Positions 54,301 through 61,609 of a stretch of 64,000 bases of DNA are shown here, piece by piece. The translations under genes and the position numbers were made by a program. Origin of the DNA: an uncultured Paracoccaceae bacterium (GTDB lineage Bacteria; Pseudomonadota; Alphaproteobacteria; Rhodobacterales; Rhodobacteraceae); NCBI GenBank assembly GCA_947503775.1, contig CANNFE010000006.1:62001-126000 (forward strand), read 5' to 3'. The notes beneath the pieces are model-generated. The model saw only the letters and a list, made by a program, of their open reading frames with translations, was not told the origin of the DNA and did not search any database. Position 1 is the first letter of the stretch. Each line of letters begins with the position of its first letter.

Positions 54301-55948
54301 CGGTTACAGCAAGGCGGGCCTGCCCGAGGAGCTGCGGATCGCCGGGCACGCGCCGCTGACGTTCCAGCGTGATGCGCGCGGCGCCGAAGTGCTGCGCCAG
54401 AGCGCCGAGGGTTTCGCTCTGGCGCAGGGTTATACGCCTGCGGGTCGGCTCAAGACGCAGATGGCGGGGCCTATCGAAGCGCTGCCGGACGAGGCGCGGC
54501 GCGGGATGCTGTCGATCTCGACCCGCTATGACGCTTTGGGCGGATCGGCCTCGCGCACCCATCGCAGTTATGACTGGGACAGGGCGGGCCGCGCGATCCG
54601 TCTGGCAGACAAGCATTGGGGTGAAACCCGCTATGCCTATGACGCGCGCGGTCAGGTCAACCTGGCGCAGCGTCTCGACCGCCATGGGGTCGAGACGGGC
54701 CGTACGGGGTTTGACTACGATCCCTGCCGCAACATCACCGCGATCCGCGATCCACAGGGTTTCACACCCGTCGCGCAGGCGGCCGGAGGGCGCGTGCGTC
54801 AGCGGGGACGGGTGTCCTATGTGCATGACGCTTGCGGCCGTGTGATCCAGAAGCGGGTGGACGAGCCGGGCTTTCGTCCGAAGATCTGGCAGATGGAGTG
54901 GAACGGCGAGGACCGCCTCGTGCGGCTTGAGACGCCGGACGGGTCGGTCTGGCGCTATGGCTATGATGCGCTGGGCCGCCGTGTGCGCCGGCTCAAACTG
55001 TTGGCCGGTCGCCGGGACGAGCCGGATGCGCCGGGCTATCTGCCGCCGGGCGCGGGCCGCGCCTATCAATGGGACGGCGATCAGATCGTGGCCGACGCGC
55101 CGGTCTATGCGGACGGCACCATCGCCTGGGACGAGGCGGAGGCGTGGATCTACGAGCCGGGCAGCTTCATCCCGGTGGCCAAGGTCTCGGGAGACGACCT
55201 GTGGTACGTGACGACCGATCATCTGGGGACGCCGCGAGAGCTCTTCTCGGAGGACGGCCAGCGGGTGATGTGGCGCGCCGATCCCGGGCTTTGGGGCCGG
55301 GTGGAGCCGGACGTTCCGGTGGCCAACGACGACCGGCCCCCTGCCTCGTGTGCGATCCGGTTTCAGGGACAGTGGGAGGACGAGGAGAGCGGGCTCCATT
55401 ACAACCGGTTCCGGTACTACGATCCCGAGGCGACGCAATACCTGTCGCCGGACCCGATCGGGCTGGCCGGAGGAGTGCGGCCTCAGGGGTATGTGGCCGA
55501 TCCGAACGGGTGGGTGGATCCGCTGGGGTTGGCGGGGTGTAAGGGAGCATCTAATCCTCGTGCAGGTCGCGTTGATACGCTTGGGCGGTCTGCGGAAAAG
55601 AAGCGCGGTCCGAAAACGGATCAAAATGCGCCTCACAATCGCAAGATCAGAGAAATCGGAGACGATATTCGAGCAGACCCCACAAAGCGACTCATTGCTG
55701 GTGGAGGTCGCGGAGGCCAAGAAATTGTGACTCCCACCCCTGGAGGCCACAAGCCAAACCGACGCGCTGATGTTCTATACGAAGATATTCCAACAGGAGA
55801 GGTTCGAGGTATAAATGTTGGCAAAGCAAAGCTCGGTCGAGGTAAGTCGCGAGTTGGGCGGGGAGATCCGATCAAGCGAGAAGCTGAGGCGATAGAGGAT
55901 CTTGAGGGAGCCGGTATTCCTATGGAATTTGTCCCCTATAACTTGTAG
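51344..55948 (+). CDS. PAAR-domain Rhs effector with C-terminal toxin tip
   Basis: 1534 aa. Residues ~60-135 and ~155-200 are Gly/Ala-rich hydrophobic helices for Eag binding; ~205-290 is a PAAR-like domain (VVCSLHSGPQAIAEG, IARIGHKTTCNGTI); ~345-1398 is the YD-repeat Rhs cocoon, closing with SPDPIGLAGG...WVDPLGLAGC, the conserved autocleavage end. The ~136-residue tip after Cys at ~1399 switches to lower-GC DNA and contains PTPGGHKPNRRADVLYED...INVGK, which faintly recalls PD-(D/E)XK nucleases; toxin type is not assigned. Followed by its likely immunity gene. Arms of the core end are repeated downstream. Confidence 0.93.
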   Translation: MVGPRVNPVGYNDTAARSAGRRANGADLGQQNRNVIDSQYTRTATERTIDDALAVTESQAFGNALMVGTVGYGAVAGGMSTVAAGGTFTAGAIAGGGLAAASIGVGMAGGALGFAVGNALGDAIMPLIPGFSRLPEDGEMPACFEDPIAHPSPWATLGAIALGAVAAVAIVATCGVGLVALAAAGAVAGLGMGFASAAGQYGTDYGKIALGSKDVFFQNRPVARFMDPVVCSLHSGPQAIAEGCETVFANNRAIARIGHKTTCNGTINAGCKSIAIDMDTHPDVLDIDGGWLERGTRMGVFLLDLLPIPRNPRGGRSRDRHQNLSNKIDGLLDRFCRKCGDPIDVASGQLLDTRTDIYIPGTIPLEFTRTYRKGAFGLIGRDWAGTWARNLRLDGETALYQDEEGRIVTFHTPFDEIDSGHTRVPHLELMGRKDGEIFLYDRAEQIFHVFDHRIEGRILLSAIEDRNGNRIAFQYDGADLVRVSHSDGFILDVISHEGLIREASLRDHEQGDCTFAWDYTGAGRLKEARSSQMGTLYYSYDAKGRVSRWADTNATEVFYEYDATDRIVRSWSTSGHMAVRLIHDPENGRTEVFNSNGDRSLFHYDADGLVWKEVDEAGEVWLTEWDARFNVVKRVNPLGAEVSYAYSDLGFVTSVTDADGATQSWGYDDNGLLTEQTDASGATQSFLYDGDGNLAAVTDPLGGVTSLRRGEKGEVLRIDMPGSRQERIYYDALMRPRMRTSADGHEERMRYDLEGRLTLVEDAAGSVTRYDLARGPDNPRGAVREITLPDGSTQRMSWDGEGQLASLTDGEGQTRRFSFGAFDLPLSVTDAAGHSLRLEHDSEMRLTAVVNAAGERYEYRYDAVGALVSERDFSGLVTRYLRDAASRVVAKFAPDGTETRYSYSPRGDLIEMQVGHPDGPLITRFEYDARGLMTLAENAEARVEYDYDALGRMVAERVDGREIVSSYADSASRRTERSGDVLPLVTGYSKAGLPEELRIAGHAPLTFQRDARGAEVLRQSAEGFALAQGYTPAGRLKTQMAGPIEALPDEARRGMLSISTRYDALGGSASRTHRSYDWDRAGRAIRLADKHWGETRYAYDARGQVNLAQRLDRHGVETGRTGFDYDPCRNITAIRDPQGFTPVAQAAGGRVRQRGRVSYVHDACGRVIQKRVDEPGFRPKIWQMEWNGEDRLVRLETPDGSVWRYGYDALGRRVRRLKLLAGRRDEPDAPGYLPPGAGRAYQWDGDQIVADAPVYADGTIAWDEAEAWIYEPGSFIPVAKVSGDDLWYVTTDHLGTPRELFSEDGQRVMWRADPGLWGRVEPDVPVANDDRPPASCAIRFQGQWEDEESGLHYNRFRYYDPEATQYLSPDPIGLAGGVRPQGYVADPNGWVDPLGLAGCKGASNPRAGRVDTLGRSAEKKRGPKTDQNAPHNRKIREIGDDIRADPTKRLIAGGGRGGQEIVTPTPGGHKPNRRADVLYEDIPTGEVRGINVGKAKLGRGKSRVGRGDPIKREAEAIEDLEGAGIPMEFVPYNL
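55541..55948 (+). other. Toxin tip of the full-length Rhs effector
   Basis: Region of the rhs gene encoding the variable C-terminal toxin. It begins right after the core motif WVDPLGLAGC and is AT-richer than the core. Contains IRADPTKRLIAGGGRGGQEIV and RRADVLYEDIPTGEVRGINV; possible nuclease, not proven. Confidence 0.6.
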
Positions 55949-55957
55949 AGCTTAGTC

Positions 55958-56491
55958 ATGAAGAAGTATTCAATCCAGTTTTTTGCTACTCTCCCAGAGC
56001 TGTATGATCTGACTCTTCTTTTTCTCAAGTCTGCCGAACTTAGCGTTGTGGTGCAGATGGTGAATGGAGACATGTCTTTTGGCCTCAAGGATAAGGCCGA
56101 GATAGTTGGGGTGAGGAGATTATTTTTTTACGTTCCTGGTCAAGATCTTGATATCTCTAAGGTGGAAGAGCGTGAGCTCGAAGAGAGATGCATAATAATG
56201 AGATGTGGTAAGAACGGTGTTATTGGGAAAAAAGACGGTCTGTTCGAGAGTCATGTTGTTTTTTATGGATCTGATAATGAGGGTTTATCTTCCGCGGCGA
56301 GTGTCGTAAGTCGCGAGTTGAAGAAGAATACTAGCGCTGGTGTAATGTTTCGAAATCCAAAGACCGGCGCGGAGAGTCTTTCTAAGAGTATTCGCTACAC
56401 TTCTGGGGCGGCTGAAATGTCCAATAATGGTATTGTTCTGCGGCCTATCGGTGGACACAATGAGGGTTCAGTCAGAAATACTGGCGAATAG
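55958..56491 (+). CDS. Predicted immunity protein to the full-length Rhs toxin
   Basis: 177 aa, AT-rich, 9 nt after the rhs stop, no signal peptide. Position (directly after a toxin-tipped rhs) and composition are typical of cognate immunity genes. MKKYSIQFFATLPELYDLTLLFLKSAEL start; no known domain. The C-terminal ~40 residues are low-complexity and may be an extension caused by the junction with the next cassette. Confidence 0.7.
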   Translation: MKKYSIQFFATLPELYDLTLLFLKSAELSVVVQMVNGDMSFGLKDKAEIVGVRRLFFYVPGQDLDISKVEERELEERCIIMRCGKNGVIGKKDGLFESHVVFYGSDNEGLSSAASVVSRELKKNTSAGVMFRNPKTGAESLSKSIRYTSGAAEMSNNGIVLRPIGGHNEGSVRNTGE

Positions 56492-56540
56492 AAATTTAGA
56501 TGATTTAGGCTACGAAGGCCTAAGGTCCGTTTAATAATAC

Positions 56541-56871
56541 TAATCCGGAGACGCCCGACGGATCGGTCTGGCGCTACGGCGACGAAGCGCTGGGTCGCGG
56601 GATGCGCCGGCTCAAAGTGGTGGCGGGCCGCCGGTTCGAGCCGGACGTGCCGGTGGCCAATGACGACCGACCGACCGCCTCGTATGCGATCCGGTTCCAG
56701 GGGCGGTGGGAGGACGAGGAAAGCGGGCTTCACTACAATCGGTTCCGGTACTACGATCCGGAGGCGACGCAATACCTGTCGCCGGACCCGATCGGGCTGG
56801 GGGGCGTGCGACCTCAGGGGTATGTGGCCGATCCGAACGGGTGGGTGGATCCGCTGGGGTTGGCGGGGTGT
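56541..56871 (+). repeat. Rhs core-end copy 2 (shortened)
   Basis: Copy of the Rhs core end with an in-frame internal deletion: RRLKVVAGRR joins directly to FEPDVPVANDD, skipping about 100 codons present at 55000-55300. The downstream 250 bp closely match the master copy. Starts with no obvious promoter. Confidence 0.85.
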
Positions 56872-57156
56872 AGACCACCAAATCTTGCCCCGGAAGGAGC
56901 GGGACGGCGCGGAGCGTTGCGCGCTGCGAAACGTCACAATAATGTACCCGTGACACAACATCCTATCGAAGTACGACCTTCACTGGACCGTAACGGTCGA
57001 CCTAACAAAGGGCTGAAAGAATATGTTTTCAAAGATATCGATGGAAACGAGGTGGTGATCAGAGAAGATCCACCTCATGTTTACCCAGATGACCCATCTC
57101 AAAATCGTGGAAAACATTTCAACGGCCCCGACAATCAACACTTCGATTTTGAGTGA
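56602..57156 (+). CDS. Orphan Rhs tail with HNH/EndoVII-like toxin tip (cassette 2)
   Basis: 184 aa if started at ATG 56602, but the frame is open back to a TAA at 56521, and no Shine-Dalgarno is seen, so it is probably silent unless recombined. Residues ~1-89 repeat the Rhs core end (DPIGL..WVDPLGLAGC). The ~95-residue tip has GRRGALRAAKRHNNVPVTQ, HVYPDD and NRGKHFN...QHFDF, resembling HNH/endonuclease VII-type polymorphic toxin tips. Followed, overlapping, by its immunity gene. Confidence 0.75.
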   Translation: MRRLKVVAGRRFEPDVPVANDDRPTASYAIRFQGRWEDEESGLHYNRFRYYDPEATQYLSPDPIGLGGVRPQGYVADPNGWVDPLGLAGCRPPNLAPEGAGRRGALRAAKRHNNVPVTQHPIEVRPSLDRNGRPNKGLKEYVFKDIDGNEVVIREDPPHVYPDDPSQNRGKHFNGPDNQHFDFE

Positions 57157-57638
57157 TGGACGAGACGTTTCTTCCAGATTACGGGCTTACGCTTTCCGAG
57201 CATGGACGTGATAGTTTACATGGGACTCTATCGGAAGTCATCGCCGGTGAAATGGAACTCGATTATCGCCCAAAAATCGTTGTGCCGGTTCTAGTATGGT
57301 TCACTGCTCTCGGTGCGTTGCGAGGCCGTAAGGCAGATGCACAAATCGAGAAGCTGTCTGAAAAGGCCCATATTTTATCCCATTTCGATATGGAAGATTT
57401 TCGCTCCTATGCGGTGGACGTATCGTATTCCGATGTAGAAGATCCGCTCACGCGTCGTGATGATCTCTGGTACATTGTGCAGCCATCTAAGTCTTCTGAG
57501 GCTATCGCAAAGAGTTTTGCGCAACGTGATGGGCAATCATTCTTTGCCACCACAGGAGTGACATGGGGATATGCCGTTTTCCGCTTCTGGAACTCTGACA
57601 GAGCCGCGCTTCAAGTCTTTTTGAAGGCCGAAAAATGA
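57156..57638 (+). CDS. Predicted immunity protein of cassette 2
   Basis: 160 aa from ATG 57156, overlapping the tip stop (TGATG); an in-frame GTG lies one codon earlier. No signal peptide. FRSYAVDVSYSDVEDPLTRRDDLWYIV; no known family. Placement and coupling to the orphan tip argue for immunity. Confidence 0.7.
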   Translation: MDETFLPDYGLTLSEHGRDSLHGTLSEVIAGEMELDYRPKIVVPVLVWFTALGALRGRKADAQIEKLSEKAHILSHFDMEDFRSYAVDVSYSDVEDPLTRRDDLWYIVQPSKSSEAIAKSFAQRDGQSFFATTGVTWGYAVFRFWNSDRAALQVFLKAEK

Positions 57639-57647
57639 GTATCTTTA

Positions 57648-58118
57648 TGGAACGGTGATCAGATCGTCGCCGATACGCCGGTCTAAGCGGACGGCACCGT
57701 CGCCTGGGACGAGGCGGAGGCGTGGATCTACGAGCCCGGCAGCTTCATCCCGGTGGCCAAGGTGGCGGGGGAGGCGCTTTGGTATGTGACGACCGACCAT
57801 CTGGGGACGCCGCGCGAGCTCTTCTCCGAGGACGGCCAAACGGTGGTCTGGCGCGCCGATCCCGGGCTTTGGGGCCGGGTGGAGCCGGATGTGCCGGTGG
57901 CCAACGACGACCGGCCGCCTGCCTTGTGTGCAATCCGGTTCCAGGGACAGTGGGAGGACGAGGAGAGCGGGCTGCATTATAATCGGTTCCGCTACTACGA
58001 CCCGGAGGCGACACAGTACCTGTCGCCCGATCCCATCGGGCTGGCGGGCGGGGTGCGGCCTCAGGGCTATGTGGCGGACCCGAACGGGTGGGTCGATCCG
58101 TTGGGGTTGGCGGCATGT
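57648..58118 (+). repeat. Rhs core-end copy 3, with an in-frame TAA
   Basis: Nearly matches master positions 55070-55540. TAT of the master (PVYADG) is TAA at 57684-57686, so no full-length read-through is possible from upstream; the downstream frame remains open. Confidence 0.85.
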
Positions 58119-58457
58119 CCAAAGATCCGGGATATAGATCATCAGCTAAGCACCAGAAAACGTGCCTCAGTAAGAGCAAAGAATAGAGCCGAGGCGGAGG
58201 AGATTCTCCGGCACTATACTACTGGCCCTGATCAGCCCGGGGCTTGGAAAAATACAACTGATACGGATTATGATATGCGAGGAAGTCAATTACTTCCCAG
58301 CGAGACTGGTGTCGACCGCGGGCCTAAAGGTCGTAATGGAACCTATCATTGGGATGAATACAATCCAAATGCAGCTAAGGGAGATCATGCTGCCGAAGGT
58401 TCTCACCTTCAGATTCATGGTTGGGATGGTAAGATTATTCGAGTATTTTATGACTAG
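57753..58457 (+). CDS. Orphan Rhs tail with uncharacterised toxin tip (cassette 3)
   Basis: Open frame from GTG 57753 (234 aa); this GTG is a Val codon of the repeated core, without a Shine-Dalgarno, so the start is nominal. Residues ~1-122 are core end; the ~112-residue tip begins KIRDIDHQLSTRKRASVRAKNRAEAEEI and ends GTYHWDEYNPNAAKGDHAAEGSHLQIH, with clustered His that could be catalytic. Toxin class not recognised. Confidence 0.7.
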   Translation: MAKVAGEALWYVTTDHLGTPRELFSEDGQTVVWRADPGLWGRVEPDVPVANDDRPPALCAIRFQGQWEDEESGLHYNRFRYYDPEATQYLSPDPIGLAGGVRPQGYVADPNGWVDPLGLAACPKIRDIDHQLSTRKRASVRAKNRAEAEEILRHYTTGPDQPGAWKNTTDTDYDMRGSQLLPSETGVDRGPKGRNGTYHWDEYNPNAAKGDHAAEGSHLQIHGWDGKIIRVFYD

Positions 58458-58872
58458 TGATCTGAAGTCGACTAAGTTAAACGCAATACCTCTTTTGTCT
58501 AAGTCTCAGAGGTATCTGGAGATCTATGATAGTAGAACTGATTGCTATATTGTTATTACGATAAATGAGTTTTCCGTTGAGGCTATCACGGTCCTTCAGG
58601 AACGTGGCTTTGAGGATGATGAACGAGTTAGGGCTCTAAAGGGGTTTGAGGATGTCGGAGACAGCTCTTGGATTTTCCGTGTGGAGAAATATTCAGTCAA
58701 GGCTAAGAATATTAGGCGGGACTTTGAGTGGAACGTGGCGGATTTTGCTGAAGGGTATGAAGTATTTTGGGTTTCTAATCTCTTCCACTTATCTAAATTA
58801 TTGAAGAGTACATACGATAAGGGGATAAGGGATCTTGTTTCGGCAGAGGATTTATTTGTTCCAATAGGTTAG
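58450..58872 (+). CDS. Predicted immunity protein of cassette 3
   Basis: 140 aa from ATG 58450, overlapping the tip stop by 8 nt. AT-rich (visibly below the core GC). MTSDLKSTKLNAIPLLSKSQRYLEIYDSR start, soluble; no known domain. A longer ORF from 58270 overlaps the tip and is rejected. Confidence 0.68.
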   Translation: MTSDLKSTKLNAIPLLSKSQRYLEIYDSRTDCYIVITINEFSVEAITVLQERGFEDDERVRALKGFEDVGDSSWIFRVEKYSVKAKNIRRDFEWNVADFAEGYEVFWVSNLFHLSKLLKSTYDKGIRDLVSAEDLFVPIG

Positions 58873-58963
58873 CTGTAGTTCGCGCATCTTTGCATTGGTT
58901 GAGTAATGCGGAAGAAATATGGTTTCAGTTTATACAGGTTCGATCAAGTTTTAATTGAATTGA

Positions 58964-59776
58964 ATGTTCGCTTGGAATCATGCAGAGGCGTGGATCTACG
59001 AGCCGGGCAGCTTCATTCCGGTGGCCAAGGTCTCGGGAGAAGAGCTGTGGTACGTGACGACCGACCATCTGGGCACGCCGCGGGAGCTCTTTTCGGAGGA
59101 TGGCCAGCGGGTGGTGTGGCGCGCGGATCCCGGGCTCTGGGGCCGTGTGGAGCCGGACGTGCCGGTGGCCAACGACGACCGGCCGCCTGCCTCGTGTGCA
59201 ATCCGGTTCCAGGGACAGTGGGAGGACGAAGAGAGCGGGCTTCATTACAACCGGTTCCGCTACTACGATCCGGAGGCGACACAGTATCTGTCGCCCGATC
59301 CCATCGGGCTGGCGGGCGGGGTGCGGCCTCAGGGATATGTGGCGGACCCGAACGGGTGGGTCGATCCGTTGGGGTTGGCGGGGTGTCCGCGAAGACTTGC
59401 TGGAAGGGTCATTGATCGAGCTCGAAAGGGCAAAGTTCGGCGAGCTCCCGATTACCATGGTCGGTTGCCCGACAATGTAGAGGCAAACATCTTGTCTAAT
59501 CCGGATGGCGTCTATACCGCTGACAATGGGAACTTAATGTTCCACAAAGGTGAAAACGTCGTGATTACTCATGGTAATGACTCAGGCTCGATCAAGGGGC
59601 AGGTTCTTACAAGCTACGGCCCTGATGGACCTCGAGGAGACAGCGGTGCTGCCATCTTTGGCGGATCTCCAACTGACCCGGGTATGCCTGTAACGGCAGA
59701 TATGATCACAAACGGCGAAATACCTAGACCCGATGGGACAACTTTTCCGCCAGCTACTCCGATAGACGGGTTATGA
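58964..59776 (+). CDS. Orphan Rhs tail with GG(S/R)PTDPG-type toxin tip (cassette 4)
   Basis: 270 aa from ATG 58964 (sequence MFAWNHAEAWIYEPG aligns with IAWDEAEAWIYEPG of the master). Residues ~8-141 are core end; the ~130-residue tip has ANILSNPDGVYTADNGNLMF, LTSYGPDGPRGDSGAA and GGSPTDPGMPVT...NGEIPRPDG. Tips with this pattern recur in bacterial polymorphic toxins; mechanism is not known to me. Unlike the other orphans it has its own ATG, though no clear Shine-Dalgarno. Overlaps its immunity gene (ATGA). Confidence 0.75.
   Translation: MFAWNHAEAWIYEPGSFIPVAKVSGEELWYVTTDHLGTPRELFSEDGQRVVWRADPGLWGRVEPDVPVANDDRPPASCAIRFQGQWEDEESGLHYNRFRYYDPEATQYLSPDPIGLAGGVRPQGYVADPNGWVDPLGLAGCPRRLAGRVIDRARKGKVRRAPDYHGRLPDNVEANILSNPDGVYTADNGNLMFHKGENVVITHGNDSGSIKGQVLTSYGPDGPRGDSGAAIFGGSPTDPGMPVTADMITNGEIPRPDGTTFPPATPIDGL
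58967..59386 (+). repeat. Rhs core-end copy 4
   Basis: Close copy of master 55130-55540, ending at the same WVDPLGLAGC boundary where the tip sequence changes completely. Confidence 0.85.
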
Positions 59777-60501
59777 CCTTTGAGATTGCAAAAGATGTTC
59801 CGATAGCGGCGACCGTTCGAAGCAATTCGCTTGTACCATATCTTTGTATTGATAAAAATGGACTATATCTGTCTTCGTGGCCAGTTTCGAGCTTAGCTGA
59901 CTCTTGCGTGGGAACTATAGGGTCTGAGACCTACTTGACTGATGCATCGGATTATTTTCGATTTGATGATGGCGATTTTTTTCTCAAATTTTTTCAGCTC
60001 CATATCCCGGAGAGGCTAGGCCAAGTCCAAGTTGACCTAGATGATTCAACTGCTCAGTCGAACGCAAGTATTTTTTTAGAACATAGGGTAACTGGGTTTC
60101 AGGTCCGTCCGCCCAATCGTCTTTCTCTCTTTGGAGAGAAATCCTTGCTTGCTGTTTCTGATGGTGTCGAAAATAATAGAGTTTTTATGATTAATGTATC
60201 TGAAAGGCTATCTCTTGCTTTCTGCGAAGGACTTTATGTCGGCTGGCTTTTGAAAGATTACTTGTCTGCTCTCTCTGTAGACAATGATATATGCTCGAAC
60301 CTAAACCCAAAGCCTGAGGATTATGATTTACTATATAAGTATTTTTCGATATTTACGACCGAGTTTTTTGATTTTTCGGAAGAAAAAATGGGAGTCGATA
60401 TGAGAAATTTTTTATTGAATCTTGATGAATTTAATGTATCAGATATGGTCTATCGAGCGATGAAGCAGAGGGTTTCTTGGCTACAGGAGGAATTTCTTTA
60501 G
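59773..60501 (+). CDS. Predicted immunity protein of cassette 4
   Basis: 242 aa from ATG 59773, ATGA overlap with the tip. Markedly AT-rich. MTFEIAKDVPIAATVRSNSLVPYLCID start; no signal peptide, no known domain. Placement implies immunity. Confidence 0.7.
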   Translation: MTFEIAKDVPIAATVRSNSLVPYLCIDKNGLYLSSWPVSSLADSCVGTIGSETYLTDASDYFRFDDGDFFLKFFQLHIPERLGQVQVDLDDSTAQSNASIFLEHRVTGFQVRPPNRLSLFGEKSLLAVSDGVENNRVFMINVSERLSLAFCEGLYVGWLLKDYLSALSVDNDICSNLNPKPEDYDLLYKYFSIFTTEFFDFSEEKMGVDMRNFLLNLDEFNVSDMVYRAMKQRVSWLQEEFL

Positions 60502-61195
60502 GCTTTACGTTCATCATAATTGCTCCGTTTTTTACAAGCTATAATATGAAGCTGTAGGCTCTCTGTCGGAGATGGTTGCTTTCATTTCTTTGACCTGGCT
60601 CAAAGCCTTGAAGAGGCGAATTAGGGCCAATTGTAACAAGATCGGTTTTATTGTTGTGGTCGCTAGGTAAGACCGGAGTCCATCTCTGCCCACGCCGGCT
60701 AGCAGATGGCGCTCGGCAGTAGAGCCATGTCGCCGGTGCGAACGAGCGGATCTACCGTAAGGACCAGCGGTTTGCCATAGCGCCGATCCCGGCCTTTGGG
60801 GGGTAAGGCCGAGCCGGAGCTACGGGCGGCCAATGACGACCACCCGGCTGCCTCTTGTCCGATCCGCTTCAGCGGCAGTGGGAGAACGAGGAGAGTGGGC
60901 TTTATCACAACCAGTTCCAATGTTACGTCAGGCGACAAAGTATCTGTGGCCCGATCTAATTGAACTGGTGACGGGTCCAATCGGACGAACACGAAAGCCT
61001 GAAGCTAAAGGTCGATCATCTGGATGGGGTCGATTTGCTCAGATGTTGAAATTTGAAATTAGCGAGATCAGTCGGCTGCTTTTAGAGCCGAAGTCTTGAT
61101 GTGCTGACTGCGTTTCAGACGAACGGTCTTTCTTCTATCTTTGCAAAGCCGGTTTGCCTATTCATCATCTTCCCAAGAAGGTCTGAGAGAAAACC
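60502..61195. other. 694-bp stretch without an intact gene
   Basis: AT-rich to mixed sequence after the last immunity gene. Contains one decayed Rhs core-end remnant (about 60755-60970) and otherwise no ORF that looks coding; short ORFs here are remnants or shadows. Confidence 0.6.
60755..60970 (+). pseudogene. Decayed Rhs core-end remnant (cassette 5)
   Basis: Still recognisable against the master: GGACCAGCGG, CGCCGATCCCGG, CCAATGACGACC, GAGGAGAGTGGGCTT, CCCGATC. Frames are broken by indels, no tip or immunity gene remains. Indicates a fifth, older cassette. Confidence 0.65.
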
Positions 61196-61579
61196 CTAAG
61201 GTTCGCGCTTCAGGAGGCGGCTCACGTTTTGCGCAGGGACCTGGACGAGGTTGATCAGGAAGTTTCCCAGACGCCATCTTGCGGAGGACTTGATCAATTT
61301 CTGTGTGTATTCAGAAGCCTGTCGTACCTCGTGCGAATGATCCCGACGTTCAGGCTCCTTTTTGAGTGCGCGTTTGTTCGCTCTTTTAAGCTCTTCTAGT
61401 GCTCTTTGCTTTTCGACGTTGAGGGCCTTCATTTCGCTATGGCGTATGGACAGTGCGTCTCTTTCGGCCATGACGGCGCGGTAGGCCTCGCGGGACCATT
61501 CGCCGCTATCGTCCGGGCCGAGATAGCTGGCGGGGTTTGCGTTTTGATCATTCGGCTCGTCTTGGGCGCTCTTGGTCAT
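61196..61579 (-). CDS. Coiled-coil hypothetical protein
   Basis: 127 aa from ATG 61579 (a GTG at 61591 is possible). Residues ~30-75 read as a charged coiled coil (EAYRAVMAERDALSIRHSEMKALNVEKQRALEELKRANKRALKK); the C-terminus is mildly amphipathic (SSARWRLGNFLINLVQVPAQNVSRLLKREP). Downstream of two glycosyltransferase genes on the same strand. No family recognised. Confidence 0.65.
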   Translation of the reverse strand: MTKSAQDEPNDQNANPASYLGPDDSGEWSREAYRAVMAERDALSIRHSEMKALNVEKQRALEELKRANKRALKKEPERRDHSHEVRQASEYTQKLIKSSARWRLGNFLINLVQVPAQNVSRLLKREP

Positions 61580-61609
61580 TCTTTGGTCCACTTCTGGAGG
61601 CCAGCTGGG

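Noticed and set aside
53813-55750. Minus-strand ORF of 645 aa opposite rhs
   Set aside because: Runs antisense through the Rhs YD repeats; composition is that of an antisense GC-rich frame.
55070-60970. CRISPR-like or tandem direct repeat
   Set aside because: The repeated units are hundreds of bases of Rhs coding sequence separated by coding tips, not short direct repeats with spacers.
49007-61000. A complete T6SS
   Set aside because: Only vgrG, the Eag chaperone and effector cassettes are here; no tss structural genes.
60833-61099. A 88-aa ORF in the decayed Rhs region
   Set aside because: It crosses a frameshifted core remnant and then unrelated sequence, so it is not a real gene.
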